Of a stretch of 38,445 bases of DNA, positions 16,327 through 23,263 are shown piece after piece; position 1 is the stretch's first letter; the number at the start of each line of letters is the position of its first letter. Made by a program: the position numbers and the translations under genes. Origin of the DNA: Bryobacterales bacterium (GTDB taxonomy: Bacteria > Acidobacteriota > Terriglobia > Bryobacterales > Bryobacteraceae); the NCBI GenBank assembly GCA_003163855.1, contig PLRJ01000087.1:116364-154808 (forward strand). Reading direction: 5' to 3'. The notes beneath the pieces were generated by a model. The model did not search any database. It saw only the letters and a list, made by a program, of their open reading frames with translations, and was not told the origin of the DNA.

Positions 16327-17424
16327 TTAACGGGATACCTTCGCGCCTTTTGACTTTAAATTCCGTACCGACTCGCGCTCTATTAATTCCACACCCAGGA
16401 CGCGGTTCTCCGGCGATTTATCCTTGGCTTTTGCCAGCCTCAGCAGCACATTTACCGCGGCTTCGCCAATCTCGTACTTCGATTGGTGAATGGTTGTCAA
16501 AGGTGGATGCACAATAGCCGCGAGGTCAACATTATCAAAGCCGATTAAGGAGACATCCTGCGGAATCTTGATCTTGCATTCAAGCGCCGCTTTTAAAACG
16601 CCAAACGCAAGCGCATCGTTAGCGGCAAAAATCGCCGTGACGTCGTGCTTCTCGCGGAACAGTTTCAGCCCCATCGTATAGCCGCCCGCCAGCGTATGGT
16701 TGCCGTGAGCAACAATCACTGACGCCGATGGATTTCCCTCGCGGACCGCCTGCAGGAATCCTTTGGCGCGCTGGCTCAGATTGCCATGATGACGCGGACC
16801 GGTCAAGTGTGCGAGCCTCGCATGGCCCATCTTCAAAAAATATTCAGCCGCAAGCCGGCCGCCCTGCTCGTTGTCGGCGGAAATGGTTGAAAACTGCGCT
16901 AGCGATGTGAACCGGTTCAGCAGAACCACGGGAACGCCACTTAGAGCCAGGCGTTCCTGCTCGGCTTGATCCAGCGCGGTCACAGAGTTCATGATGATGC
17001 CGTCCACGCTCTTAGCCATAAGAGACGCGATGTAGTGGTTTTGCTTCTGAGGATCCAGATCGCTGTTGCATAGAACCACGTCGCAGCCGGCTGAATAAGC
17101 CGCGTCTTCGACTCCGCGCGCTACTTCTGAAAAAAAGGGATTGCGAATATCGCTGATTATCAGACCTAAAATCTGGGAACGCCCGGTAACCAAGCCCCGC
17201 GCCAAACGGTTCGGACGGTAGTTGAGCCGAGATGCGGCCTGCATCACGCGCTCGCGGGTGAGCGGATTCACCCCGTAAATGCCATTGAGTGAGCGCGATG
17301 CGGTTGCAATCGTTACACCGGCAGCTTCTGCAATATCTCGCAACTTTACTGCATGCTGCTCAGGCGGCGGTAATTTTCTTTGCAATCGTTTCCGATTATT
17401 TCCTAAAATTATGCCGGATGTCAA
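16327..17424 (-). CDS. LacI-family transcriptional regulator
   Basis: N-terminal LacI helix-turn-helix (LRDIAEAAGVTIATASRSLNG...NPLTRERVMQAA) with hinge helix (RLNYRPNRLARGL), then a periplasmic-binding-protein-like sugar sensor (ILGLIISDIRNPFFSEVARGVEDAA; IGFDNVDLAAIVHPPLTTI). Cytoplasmic repressor that responds to a sugar or derivative. The start is uncertain. A TTG at 17424 overlaps the upstream SDR stop (TTGA), which would allow translational coupling. But that TTG is also the first half of a TTGACA -35, followed by AATAAT and an operator, so a transcript from this promoter would start translation further in, at TTG 17385 or TTG 17343; the latter lies just before the HTH. It most likely controls its own gene and the TonB operon through the matching sites at 17380 and 12486. 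Confidence 0.9.
   Translation of the reverse strand: MTSGIILGNNRKRLQRKLPPPEQHAVKLRDIAEAAGVTIATASRSLNGIYGVNPLTRERVMQAASRLNYRPNRLARGLVTGRSQILGLIISDIRNPFFSEVARGVEDAAYSAGCDVVLCNSDLDPQKQNHYIASLMAKSVDGIIMNSVTALDQAEQERLALSGVPVVLLNRFTSLAQFSTISADNEQGGRLAAEYFLKMGHARLAHLTGPRHHGNLSQRAKGFLQAVREGNPSASVIVAHGNHTLAGGYTMGLKLFREKHDVTAIFAANDALAFGVLKAALECKIKIPQDVSLIGFDNVDLAAIVHPPLTTIHQSKYEIGEAAVNVLLRLAKAKDKSPENRVLGVELIERESVRNLKSKGAKVSR
17380..17395. promoter_or_regulatory. LacI-type operator in the lacI gene (autoregulatory site)
   Basis: TTGCAATCGTTTCCGA differs from the 12486-12501 operator at only two of 16 positions. On the minus strand it abuts the -10 of the putative lacI promoter, the same geometry as at the TonB operon. 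Confidence 0.68.
17395..17424 (-). promoter_or_regulatory. Sigma-70-type promoter for lacI and downstream genes
   Basis: On the minus strand TTGACA (17424-17419), 18-bp spacer, AATAAT (17400-17395). The start predicted near 17388 falls inside the operator. It would transcribe lacI, the second SDR and GH29 independently of the first SDR. Confidence 0.55.
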
Positions 17425-18149
17425 ACCATCCGCATGCTCATGCCGCCATCGATTGTCAGGCTTTCGCCGGTGATAAAGTCATTTGCAATCAACATGACGA
17501 TCGCTTCCGCCACGTCCTGGGGGGTGCCCTCGCGATGCAGTGGAATCCGGTTTTCGATATTGTTTTGCACCTGTTCAGGCAAAAGATAGTCCTGGAAAGG
17601 TGTGCGGATAACTCCCGGCGTCACGGCATTCACGCTAATCTTGTCATCGGCCAGTTCCCTTGCCATCGAACGTACGAACTGCGGAATGGCGCCTTTCACA
17701 ACCGAATAAGCGATGGCCCCGTTGACACCGCGCAGCCCCGCTACCGACGAAATCAGAACAATCGCGCCCCCGCCGCGCGCTTTCATCACTGGAACGGCTG
17801 CCCTGGTGAGATAGAAAATCGAATGCAGATGCACATCGAACGCGCGGTGCCACTGCTCCGGTGTGACATTCAGCAAGCTGCCCGGAGCCGCTCCGCCTGC
17901 GCAATGAACCAGCACGTCCAGCCCGCCAATCTTGGACACCGTTTCCTCAATCATCCGCTGACAGTCTTCCGGTCTGGCAACATCGCCAGTACCGTAGTAG
18001 ACATTGCTGGCTATTTCATTAATGACTCCGGGCGGCCTGCGTGCAAAAGCGGCAACATGCGCTCCCTTGTCGATAAGCGCCAATACGGTAGCGGCTCCGA
18101 TGCCACTCGAACCGCCAGTAATCAGACAACTTTTCCCACGTAAATTCAT
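17421..18149 (-). CDS. Short-chain dehydrogenase/reductase (SDR), sugar/keto-sugar-acid type
   Basis: 242 residues with GGSSGIG at the nucleotide site, NAG-like HCAGG, the catalytic Ser in LISSVAG and YSVVK (YxxxK). The C-terminus has the ITGESLTIDGGMSMRMV ending common in SDRs of sugar and keto-acid metabolism. No export signal; cytoplasmic. First gene of the SDR-LacI-SDR-GH29 operon; its stop overlaps the TTG candidate start of lacI. About 135 bp separate it from the upstream LysR gene on the same strand; no convincing promoter or operator was found there. Oxidation of a fucose-type sugar or of 2-keto-3-deoxy-fuconate is a hypothesis from context only. Confidence 0.87.
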   Translation of the reverse strand: MNLRGKSCLITGGSSGIGAATVLALIDKGAHVAAFARRPPGVINEIASNVYYGTGDVARPEDCQRMIEETVSKIGGLDVLVHCAGGAAPGSLLNVTPEQWHRAFDVHLHSIFYLTRAAVPVMKARGGGAIVLISSVAGLRGVNGAIAYSVVKGAIPQFVRSMARELADDKISVNAVTPGVIRTPFQDYLLPEQVQNNIENRIPLHREGTPQDVAEAIVMLIANDFITGESLTIDGGMSMRMV

Positions 18150-18284
18150 ATCGATGAAGAAGCTTTCGCAAACCTGCTAAAAGTTATCATGGGGCGCGAG
18201 AAAACGAACATTGGAGGTGCTGGAAGAGGGATGTAAGCGATGGAAGCGGGTGGAGTTCGAGTTATTTTCAGCGGCGTTAACCGG

Positions 18285-19217
18285 CTAAGCCGTTAATCCG
18301 AAACGCGTTTTCGGGCCGGCGCTTCCCCATTCATCGCGCTTTTCCAATATCATGGCAAGGACACTTTCCCTGACTGCGTCTGTTTCATTGCGCCGCCACA
18401 CCACTATGGCGTCAAGCAGACATCGGGCATCGCGCAAAGGCCTGAAGACGATATCATTCGAGCGCAGTTGTTGAACACACGCCGGCACCAGGGATATGCC
18501 CTCAGCGGCCTCTACCAGGGTCAGCATAGACTGCCACGAATTAGGCGTCGCCGTAACCTTCGGAGTAAATCTCGCGCGTTTGCACATTGCAGTGATGGAA
18601 TCGAAGATATCCGGTCCCGCCTCGCGGCTGAATAGTATCAATCTTTCTCCAGCCAGTTGCGACAGCCCAATCCGCTCCCCAGCCGCCAATGGATGATCTT
18701 TTGGGATGGCGGCCAGTAGTGGTTCGCGGAATAACAACTGCGATTTGAGCAAATGCTTTGCTTCCGGCGGCACGGTTCTGGTAAAACCCAGATCGATATC
18801 GCCATTGATCAGGGCTTTCACCTGCTCAAACGGCAAATACTCTTTGAGGGAAAGTGTCACGGCAGGATAGCGCTTGCGGAAAGTCCTTATCAACTTCGGC
18901 AGGAACATAGCTGTCACCGGACCGCACAGTCCAAGCGAAAGCTTCCCGAACTCTCCCTGTGATGCTTTGACGGCGATGCTGACAGCTTGTTCGGCGCGGT
19001 TGAGTATCTCCTTAGCCTCCGGCAGAAACGCGGATCCTTCGGGCGTCAAACTGACCTCACGCTGATGGCGCCTCAAAAGCAGCACTCCCATCTCACGCTC
19101 CAGATCGCGAACTTGTCCGCTCAATCCCGACTGTGACGCATGCAGCCGGCGAGCCGCCGCCGTGAAGCTCCGCTCCTCGGCGACAGCACAGAAATATCTC
19201 AAATGTCTTAACTCCAT
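18285..19217 (-). CDS. LysR-family transcriptional regulator
   Basis: ATG at 19217 (MELRHLRYFCAVAEE) is the family-typical start. A frame reaching 19271 would run through the intergenic operator and add 18 residues that fit no LysR protein. 310 residues: winged HTH (SFTAAARRLHASQSGLSGQVRDLEREMGVLLLRR), linker helix (EAKEILNRAEQAV), and a periplasmic-binding-like effector domain beginning LSLGLCGPV. Resembles the HcaR/BenM group that senses small aromatic or organic acids. It diverges from the alpha/beta hydrolase gene at 19316, with one ATC-N9-GAT site between them, so it probably controls that hydrolase and itself. Confidence 0.9.
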   Translation of the reverse strand: MELRHLRYFCAVAEERSFTAAARRLHASQSGLSGQVRDLEREMGVLLLRRHQREVSLTPEGSAFLPEAKEILNRAEQAVSIAVKASQGEFGKLSLGLCGPVTAMFLPKLIRTFRKRYPAVTLSLKEYLPFEQVKALINGDIDLGFTRTVPPEAKHLLKSQLLFREPLLAAIPKDHPLAAGERIGLSQLAGERLILFSREAGPDIFDSITAMCKRARFTPKVTATPNSWQSMLTLVEAAEGISLVPACVQQLRSNDIVFRPLRDARCLLDAIVVWRRNETDAVRESVLAMILEKRDEWGSAGPKTRFGLTA

Positions 19218-19229
19218 AGAAGAAATGGT

Positions 19230-19244
19230 ATCGTTTTTTCCGAT
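19230..19244. promoter_or_regulatory. LysR-type (LTTR) binding site, ATC-N9-GAT
   Basis: The 98-bp region between the divergent lysR and hydrolase genes contains ATCGTTTTTTCCGAT, an ATC-N9-GAT palindrome with the T-N11-A core characteristic of LysR regulators. It lies 12 bp upstream of the lysR ATG. Confidence 0.5.
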
Positions 19245-19315
19245 GGCAGGGAGCAGAACAAACGTTGCCACTTCTAGGTGCGCCGACGCTCTAAAACGCT
19301 GAAGGAGCTAGAACA

Positions 19316-20233
19316 ATGAGCAAAACTGCTAAAAGAGAAACTTACACGCCTGTCATTTCGGCGTCAGATGTCAAATACAAGACGCTGTTTGTGGATGGCG
19401 TAAACATCGCTTATCGGGAAGCGGGCGATCCGGCGGCGCCGAAACTGGTGCTTTTCCACGGTTGGCCATCCTCATCACACCAGTACCGCAACCTCATACC
19501 CGCGCTGGCCGACCGGTTCCATGTCATTTCCCCCGACTACCCTGGGTTCGGCAACAGCGACGCGCCCAACCCGGACGGTTTTAGTTATACCTTCGACCAT
19601 CTGGCGGAAGTGACCGGCCACTTCCTTGATCAGATTGGATTCCACCGGTTCGGCGCCTACATGCAGGACTACGGAGGACCAGTCGGATTTCGTCTCCTGA
19701 CTGCCAAGCCCGAGCGGATGGAATGGTTGATCATTCAAAACACGAACGCGTATGAGATTGGGTTCACGGAAGCCTGGGGCGGTCTTCGCAACGCGCTTTG
19801 GATCGACCGGAATGCGGAAAATGAGGCCGCTGCTGCCGGACTGCTGGAACTGAATGTCGTGAAAGCCACGTATCACACAGGCTCACCTCAGCCGGAGTTG
19901 TTGAGTCCCGACAACTGGAATTCCGACTACTTCGTAACTCTGCAGCGTCCTTTTGCGAAACGAATACAGCTGGATCTTTTCTACGATTACCGTAACAACG
20001 TGACTCTGTATCCGAAGTGGCAGGAATTCCTGCGGAACCATCAGCCGAAAACCCTGATTTTCTGGGGACAAGGCGACCTCTTCTTCACTCCAGCGGGTGG
20101 CGAAGCCTTCTTGAACGATCTTCCGGCGGCAGAATTGCACCGGCTGAATGCCGGACACTTTGCGGTGGAAGACTGCCTCCGCTATATTTCGGATCACACT
20201 CACCGCTTCTACGACACTTACATGAGCCGATGA
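19316..20233 (+). CDS. Alpha/beta hydrolase, epoxide hydrolase/haloalkane dehalogenase-like
   Basis: 305 residues. Oxyanion-hole motif HGWPSSSHQYR (His48-Gly-Trp-Pro), nucleophile elbow MQDYGGPVG with Asp118 as nucleophile, acid in WGQGDLFFTP, and catalytic His281 in NAGHFAVED. An Asp nucleophile places it with epoxide hydrolases and haloalkane dehalogenases, not esterases. The residue after the nucleophile is Tyr where both families usually have Trp, which makes dehalogenase activity less certain. No signal peptide, so cytoplasmic. ATG is preceded by AAGGAG at 8-nt spacing. Divergent from a LysR gene, which probably regulates it in response to its substrate. Confidence 0.86.
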   Translation: MSKTAKRETYTPVISASDVKYKTLFVDGVNIAYREAGDPAAPKLVLFHGWPSSSHQYRNLIPALADRFHVISPDYPGFGNSDAPNPDGFSYTFDHLAEVTGHFLDQIGFHRFGAYMQDYGGPVGFRLLTAKPERMEWLIIQNTNAYEIGFTEAWGGLRNALWIDRNAENEAAAAGLLELNVVKATYHTGSPQPELLSPDNWNSDYFVTLQRPFAKRIQLDLFYDYRNNVTLYPKWQEFLRNHQPKTLIFWGQGDLFFTPAGGEAFLNDLPAAELHRLNAGHFAVEDCLRYISDHTHRFYDTYMSR

Positions 20234-20326
20234 CTCTTCATTAATCCGCACTGCTTGGCTGCCGGGCTAGTTAGTTTGCGACAAAGAAAAACCGCTGGCA
20301 TCAAAGAGAGAGGCAGGATAAATATT

Positions 20327-20773
20327 ATGTTGACGCAAGACAAAACGGAAGCAATTTCACGCCTCTCTCCTGAGCAGTACGAGGTGACACAGCGCAACGG
20401 CACGGAACACCCGTTCAAGAACGCATTTTGGAATAACAAGGAAGCGGGGCTCTACGTTGACGTGGTTTCCGGCGAACCGCTGTTCACGTCGATGGACAAG
20501 TTCGACAGTGGCTGCGGCTGGCCGAGTTTCACCAAGCCCATTGAGGAGAAAAACGTTGTTGAAAATGTAGACACGACCTACGGAATGAAGCGCACGGAAG
20601 TACGATCGACGGCTGCCGATAGCCATTTAGGCCATGTATTTCCCGATGGTCCGCGCGAAGCGGGCGGGCTGCGGTATTGCATCAATTCCGCCGCGCTGCG
20701 GTTCATTCCGGTGGATCAACTGGAAGCTGAAGGATATGGCAGCTATAGCAAGCTGTTCCGGGAGAGAATATAA
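20327..20773 (+). CDS. msrB: Peptide methionine (R)-S-oxide reductase MsrB, zinc-free type
   Basis: 148 residues from ATG 20327, which has AGGCAGGA upstream; open frame extends to 20255 but lacks a ribosome site and family similarity. Core motifs are GCGWPSF (resolving Cys63), [10 protein letters not shown] and RYCINSAAL with catalytic Cys118. The four zinc-binding cysteines of many MsrBs are replaced: the first CxxC by Asp45/Ser48 ([10 protein letters not shown]) and the second by Ser94/Ala97 ([11 protein letters not shown]), so this is a zinc-independent form. It reduces methionine-R-sulfoxide in oxidised proteins with thioredoxin. No export signal. Two bases separate it from msrA, with which it forms an operon. 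Confidence 0.95.
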   Translation: MLTQDKTEAISRLSPEQYEVTQRNGTEHPFKNAFWNNKEAGLYVDVVSGEPLFTSMDKFDSGCGWPSFTKPIEEKNVVENVDTTYGMKRTEVRSTAADSHLGHVFPDGPREAGGLRYCINSAALRFIPVDQLEAEGYGSYSKLFRERI

Positions 20774-20775
20774 GT

Positions 20776-21294
20776 ATGTCAACGGAAACTGCGATTCTTG
20801 CCGGTGGTTGTTTTTGGGGTATGCAGGATTTGGTCCGCCGCTATCCCGGGGTGGTCTCTACGCGGGTCGGCTACTCAGGCGGCAACGTGCCAAATGCAAC
20901 CTATAGAAATCACGGGACGCATGCTGAGGCGATTGAGGTGGTGTTCGACCCGGAAAAGCTGAGCTATCGGAAGCTGCTGGAGTTCTTTTTCCAGATTCAT
21001 GATCCGACGACGCCGAACCGCCAGGGGAACGATAGGGGAGCGAGCTACAGGTCGGCAATTTTCTACACGAGTGAGGAACAAAGAGAAGTCGCGACGGAAG
21101 TTATTGGCGAAGTTAATGCCTCCGGGCTGTGGCCGGCCAAGGTGGTGACCGAAGTTGCGCCAGCGGGCCCTTTCTGGGAAGCGGAACCGGAACACCAGGA
21201 CTATTTAGAGCGGTATCCGAATGGCTATACGTGCCATTACATTCGCCCGGAATGGAAACTGCCGAGCCAAGTTGCGTCGCATTCGACCAGATAG
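20776..21294 (+). CDS. msrA: Peptide methionine (S)-S-oxide reductase MsrA
   Basis: 172 residues, normal for the family. The active site GGCFWG has catalytic Cys12; the [26 protein letters not shown] block and the [23 protein letters not shown] block are family-specific. A Cys in the C-terminal GYTCHYIRP may act as a resolving cysteine. It reduces methionine-S-sulfoxide, complementing MsrB. Cytoplasmic. It starts two bases after the msrB stop, so the two are co-transcribed. Confidence 0.96.
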   Translation: MSTETAILAGGCFWGMQDLVRRYPGVVSTRVGYSGGNVPNATYRNHGTHAEAIEVVFDPEKLSYRKLLEFFFQIHDPTTPNRQGNDRGASYRSAIFYTSEEQREVATEVIGEVNASGLWPAKVVTEVAPAGPFWEAEPEHQDYLERYPNGYTCHYIRPEWKLPSQVASHSTR

Positions 21295-21352
21295 AGGGGT
21301 CGGGACGCACTTCGGGCGCTGACTTAGTTCGTGCGGCTCAATTGGAGGTGGC

Positions 21353-21952
21353 TCAGGCGGCTTGTTTGGCCAGTTTCGCTATTTCGTCGGCTTCAATTTG
21401 CCTGCCCGCATTGTACTCAGCCATGTACGCTTTCACCGTTTGCAGGCGCTGATGGCTTACTTCGTTTTTTAGAAAGCTTTGGTGGCGATCAGCTTTGCGC
21501 TTCTCCGATTCAAAGCCATTTTGCTGGTTGATCTTGTGATTTCTTAGCTTTAGCAGGTCGTTGAGGCATTTGTGGAAGGCGCGCTCGTGCGTGGTGGCGT
21601 AGCGGAGATAGAGGGAAAAGAGTTTCTGGTCGCTGATTTTTGCCGTTTCCTGGTCGAAACAGGACTCCTGCAGGCGGTTGGCTCGGTCGAGCAGCCAGCG
21701 GTGTTGCGCCATCGACGTAACAAGGAGAGTTTCGGTGGTGTCTTGCGGGTTTTGCTCTTCCATGAGCGCCTTTAGCAGGGCGTCGTATTGGCTCTGGTCT
21801 TCACAGGCCAGGACGCGGAAGGTGTCGGGGTTGTAGTTTAAGCCGTGCGTGGTCCGGTTCAGGGAGACGGCGGCTTTGCCTGCGTCCGTGACAGGACCAG
21901 TGCTGCGTTGGGAATTTTCGCGGTTCGCGTGAATTTGCTTTTCTGTTGACAA
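21353..21952 (-). CDS. Uncharacterised protein of a multicopy family (copy B, STGP/GKA/HGL signature)
   Basis: 199 residues starting at TTG 21952, supported by AGGAG 8 nt upstream. It carries ANRENSQRSTGP...GKAAVSLNRTTHGL and a long helical, charged region. The segment from TFRVLACEDQ to the GFESEKR motif is nearly the same as in copy A (2766-3413); the two diverge at the N-terminus (copy A has an extra basic head) and at the C-terminus. No signal peptide, membrane span or recognised domain. Function unknown. It is convergent with msrA and preceded by a 10-bp hairpin and a small HTH gene on the same strand. Confidence 0.78.
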   Translation of the reverse strand: MSTEKQIHANRENSQRSTGPVTDAGKAAVSLNRTTHGLNYNPDTFRVLACEDQSQYDALLKALMEEQNPQDTTETLLVTSMAQHRWLLDRANRLQESCFDQETAKISDQKLFSLYLRYATTHERAFHKCLNDLLKLRNHKINQQNGFESEKRKADRHQSFLKNEVSHQRLQTVKAYMAEYNAGRQIEADEIAKLAKQAA

Positions 21953-22001
21953 CTTGATTGCTCCTAAAAAAGGTAAAGCGGCGGCTTTTTGAGCGTTACT
22001 T

Positions 22002-22033
22002 TCCGAACATCAGCGGACCATGAGATGTTCGGA
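22002..22033. repeat. Perfect 10-bp inverted repeat with 12-nt loop
   Basis: TCCGAACATC (22002-22011) and GATGTTCGGA (22024-22033) are exact reverse complements. The repeat lies between the small HTH gene (stop at 22124) and the start of copy B at 21952. There is no T-run on either strand beside it, so it is not a classical terminator. It could be a processing or attenuation hairpin in the minus-strand transcript, or a protein-binding site. Confidence 0.7.
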
Positions 22034-22123
22034 GGAGGGTTGTCGGACAGGGTTATGTAGTTGAAGCGGTGGGAGATAATTTTCTTGCCCCACTTGCTAC
22101 CGTGGTTCGACTGCGCACGTCGA

Positions 22124-22405
22124 CTATAGCTGAGCACTGGCTTGGCCAGGTATTGCTTCATTGACAGCCGATGCCGGAGTCTGCGTAGTTGCGGATGCGA
22201 TGAAGAGGTCGCTCATTACGTTGGCTTTTGGGATACCAAGTTCGTCCGCGATCTCCCCAAGACTCAGCCCGTCCTGTTGCAACAGTACGACTTGGGCGGT
22301 TTCGGACAGGACAACGCCGTCGCTTTTGGCAGCTGAGGTATGAGGAGCCGCCAGTGTAGTTTCAATTTCTGAGGTATCGTTCACTTCTTCAATTGCTTCA
22401 ATCAT
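22124..22405 (-). CDS. Small helix-turn-helix protein of unknown function
   Basis: 93 residues from ATG 22405, chosen because GAGAGG sits 8 nt upstream; a GTG three codons earlier lies too close to that site. After an acidic N-terminus (IEAIEEVNDTSEIE) comes a stretch reading SETAQVVLLQQDGLSLGEIADELGIPKANVMSDL. This has the pattern of a helix-turn-helix of the sigma-70 region 4/response-regulator type (Q..GLS..EIA..LGI....V...L). The tail is Ala/Thr/Gln-rich and probably disordered. It could be a small DNA-binding regulator. Not recognised as a named family. Confidence 0.6.
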   Translation of the reverse strand: MIEAIEEVNDTSEIETTLAAPHTSAAKSDGVVLSETAQVVLLQQDGLSLGEIADELGIPKANVMSDLFIASATTQTPASAVNEAIPGQASAQL

Positions 22406-22471
22406 TGCTTTCACCTCTCGAAGCTTTATCGGTCCGATCTCAGAAAATTTTCAGCGGTCCTACTGGCCGGA

Positions 22472-22750
22472 CGGCCAGATGAAGCAGTGGCTGAACGAGC
22501 ATCCCAGGGGATGCAATTCCCTCTCAGCATTGGAATTTGGAAATCTCTGCCGAGAAGGCCGAGGAAGAAGGCCACAAACTGGATGCGGGTTCCCTCTAGC
22601 TTTCCAGTGATCCTTATGACCTCCGACCAGGTTCTGCGGACCCGGGAACATGGACACAAGTTGGCGGGTCCAGCGTGGGAGGTTTACGGTCATTGGAATG
22701 AAGATCCGGCGAAGCTTCAAACGGACATCTTCCACCTGTTCGCTGATCTG
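22472..22750 (+). pseudogene. Frameshifted remnant, apparently of a GyrI-like effector-binding domain gene
   Basis: The plus strand gives protein-like text in two frames. One frame reads PDEAVAERASQG (from 22472). The next reads PSQHWNLEISAEKAEEEGHKLDAGS (about 22525-22600) and ends in a stop. The first frame then resumes with FPVILMTSDQVLRTREHGHKL and AGPAWEVYGHWNEDPAKLQTDIFHL (22601-22750). The last segment (EHGH.LAGP.WEVYGHW..DP..L.TD) resembles the end of AraC-type/GyrI-like effector-binding domains. Two frame changes and an absent start suggest a decayed gene. The 22406-22471 stretch shows nothing recognisable. Family call is tentative. Confidence 0.4.
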
Positions 22751-22756
22751 ACGAGG

Positions 22757-23185
22757 TTAATTTGCAGGTCCGGCAAACAGCAGCAGGTTTCCATCGGGAT
22801 CTTTGACGATGAAAGTTCTGGCGCCCCAAGGCTGCTTTTTCAGCTTCTGGTGAAAGGCAGCGCCGGCCGACTGAAACTCCCGAAACAAGAACTTGATCTC
22901 GTCCTTGCTAGCGACCGTCATGGAGACCGACAACAGTTCCTCCCGGTCGCGTACACTCGACTCGATCATGGTTGGCTTGACACACCTTAGATTGAGCCGG
23001 GCTGAGTCGCGACCTACCTGCGCATAGTAGGGGGGCCTGCCATAACTGAAGATAAGAGTAAAACCCAGCTTCTGGCTAAAAAATTCGCAGGACCTTTTGA
23101 TGTCTGTAACCAACAGTTGCGGCTCTGCGGCGACGATAGTCGCTTTGGAGGGATATGACTCACCCTGAGCGTCCTGCATGCGCAT
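22757..23185 (-). CDS. VOC-superfamily (glyoxalase/bleomycin-resistance-like) protein
   Basis: ATG 23185 is preferred (MRMQDAQGESY); the frame continues to a TTG at 23254 without a ribosome site. 142 residues. One VOC module pair: EPQLLVTDIKRSCEFFSQKLGFTLIF (first beta-alpha-beta-beta) and FLFREFQSAGAAF...KDPDGNLLLFAG (second). Such proteins form dimers that bind metal and act as lyases, dioxygenases or drug-binding proteins. The length and single domain match small stress-resistance members. Substrate unknown. It converges on the decayed gene at 22472-22750 and lies downstream of the histidine kinase on the same strand, 78 bp apart. Confidence 0.8.
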   Translation of the reverse strand: MRMQDAQGESYPSKATIVAAEPQLLVTDIKRSCEFFSQKLGFTLIFSYGRPPYYAQVGRDSARLNLRCVKPTMIESSVRDREELLSVSMTVASKDEIKFLFREFQSAGAAFHQKLKKQPWGARTFIVKDPDGNLLLFAGPAN

Positions 23186-23263
23186 ATTACAGTGTAACCA
23201 CCGAAATGGCCTCTTCTGTTTACAAACTCCCGCAACGAAAGCGCCGCTGATCAATGCGAAGTG

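Noticed and set aside
17289..18143. 284-codon open frame on the plus strand
   Set aside because: Antisense to the SDR and lacI start; no recognisable motif.
18158..18173. Weak LacI-like site upstream of the first SDR
   Set aside because: About 10 of 16 matches and no central CG; not better than chance beside the two strong sites.
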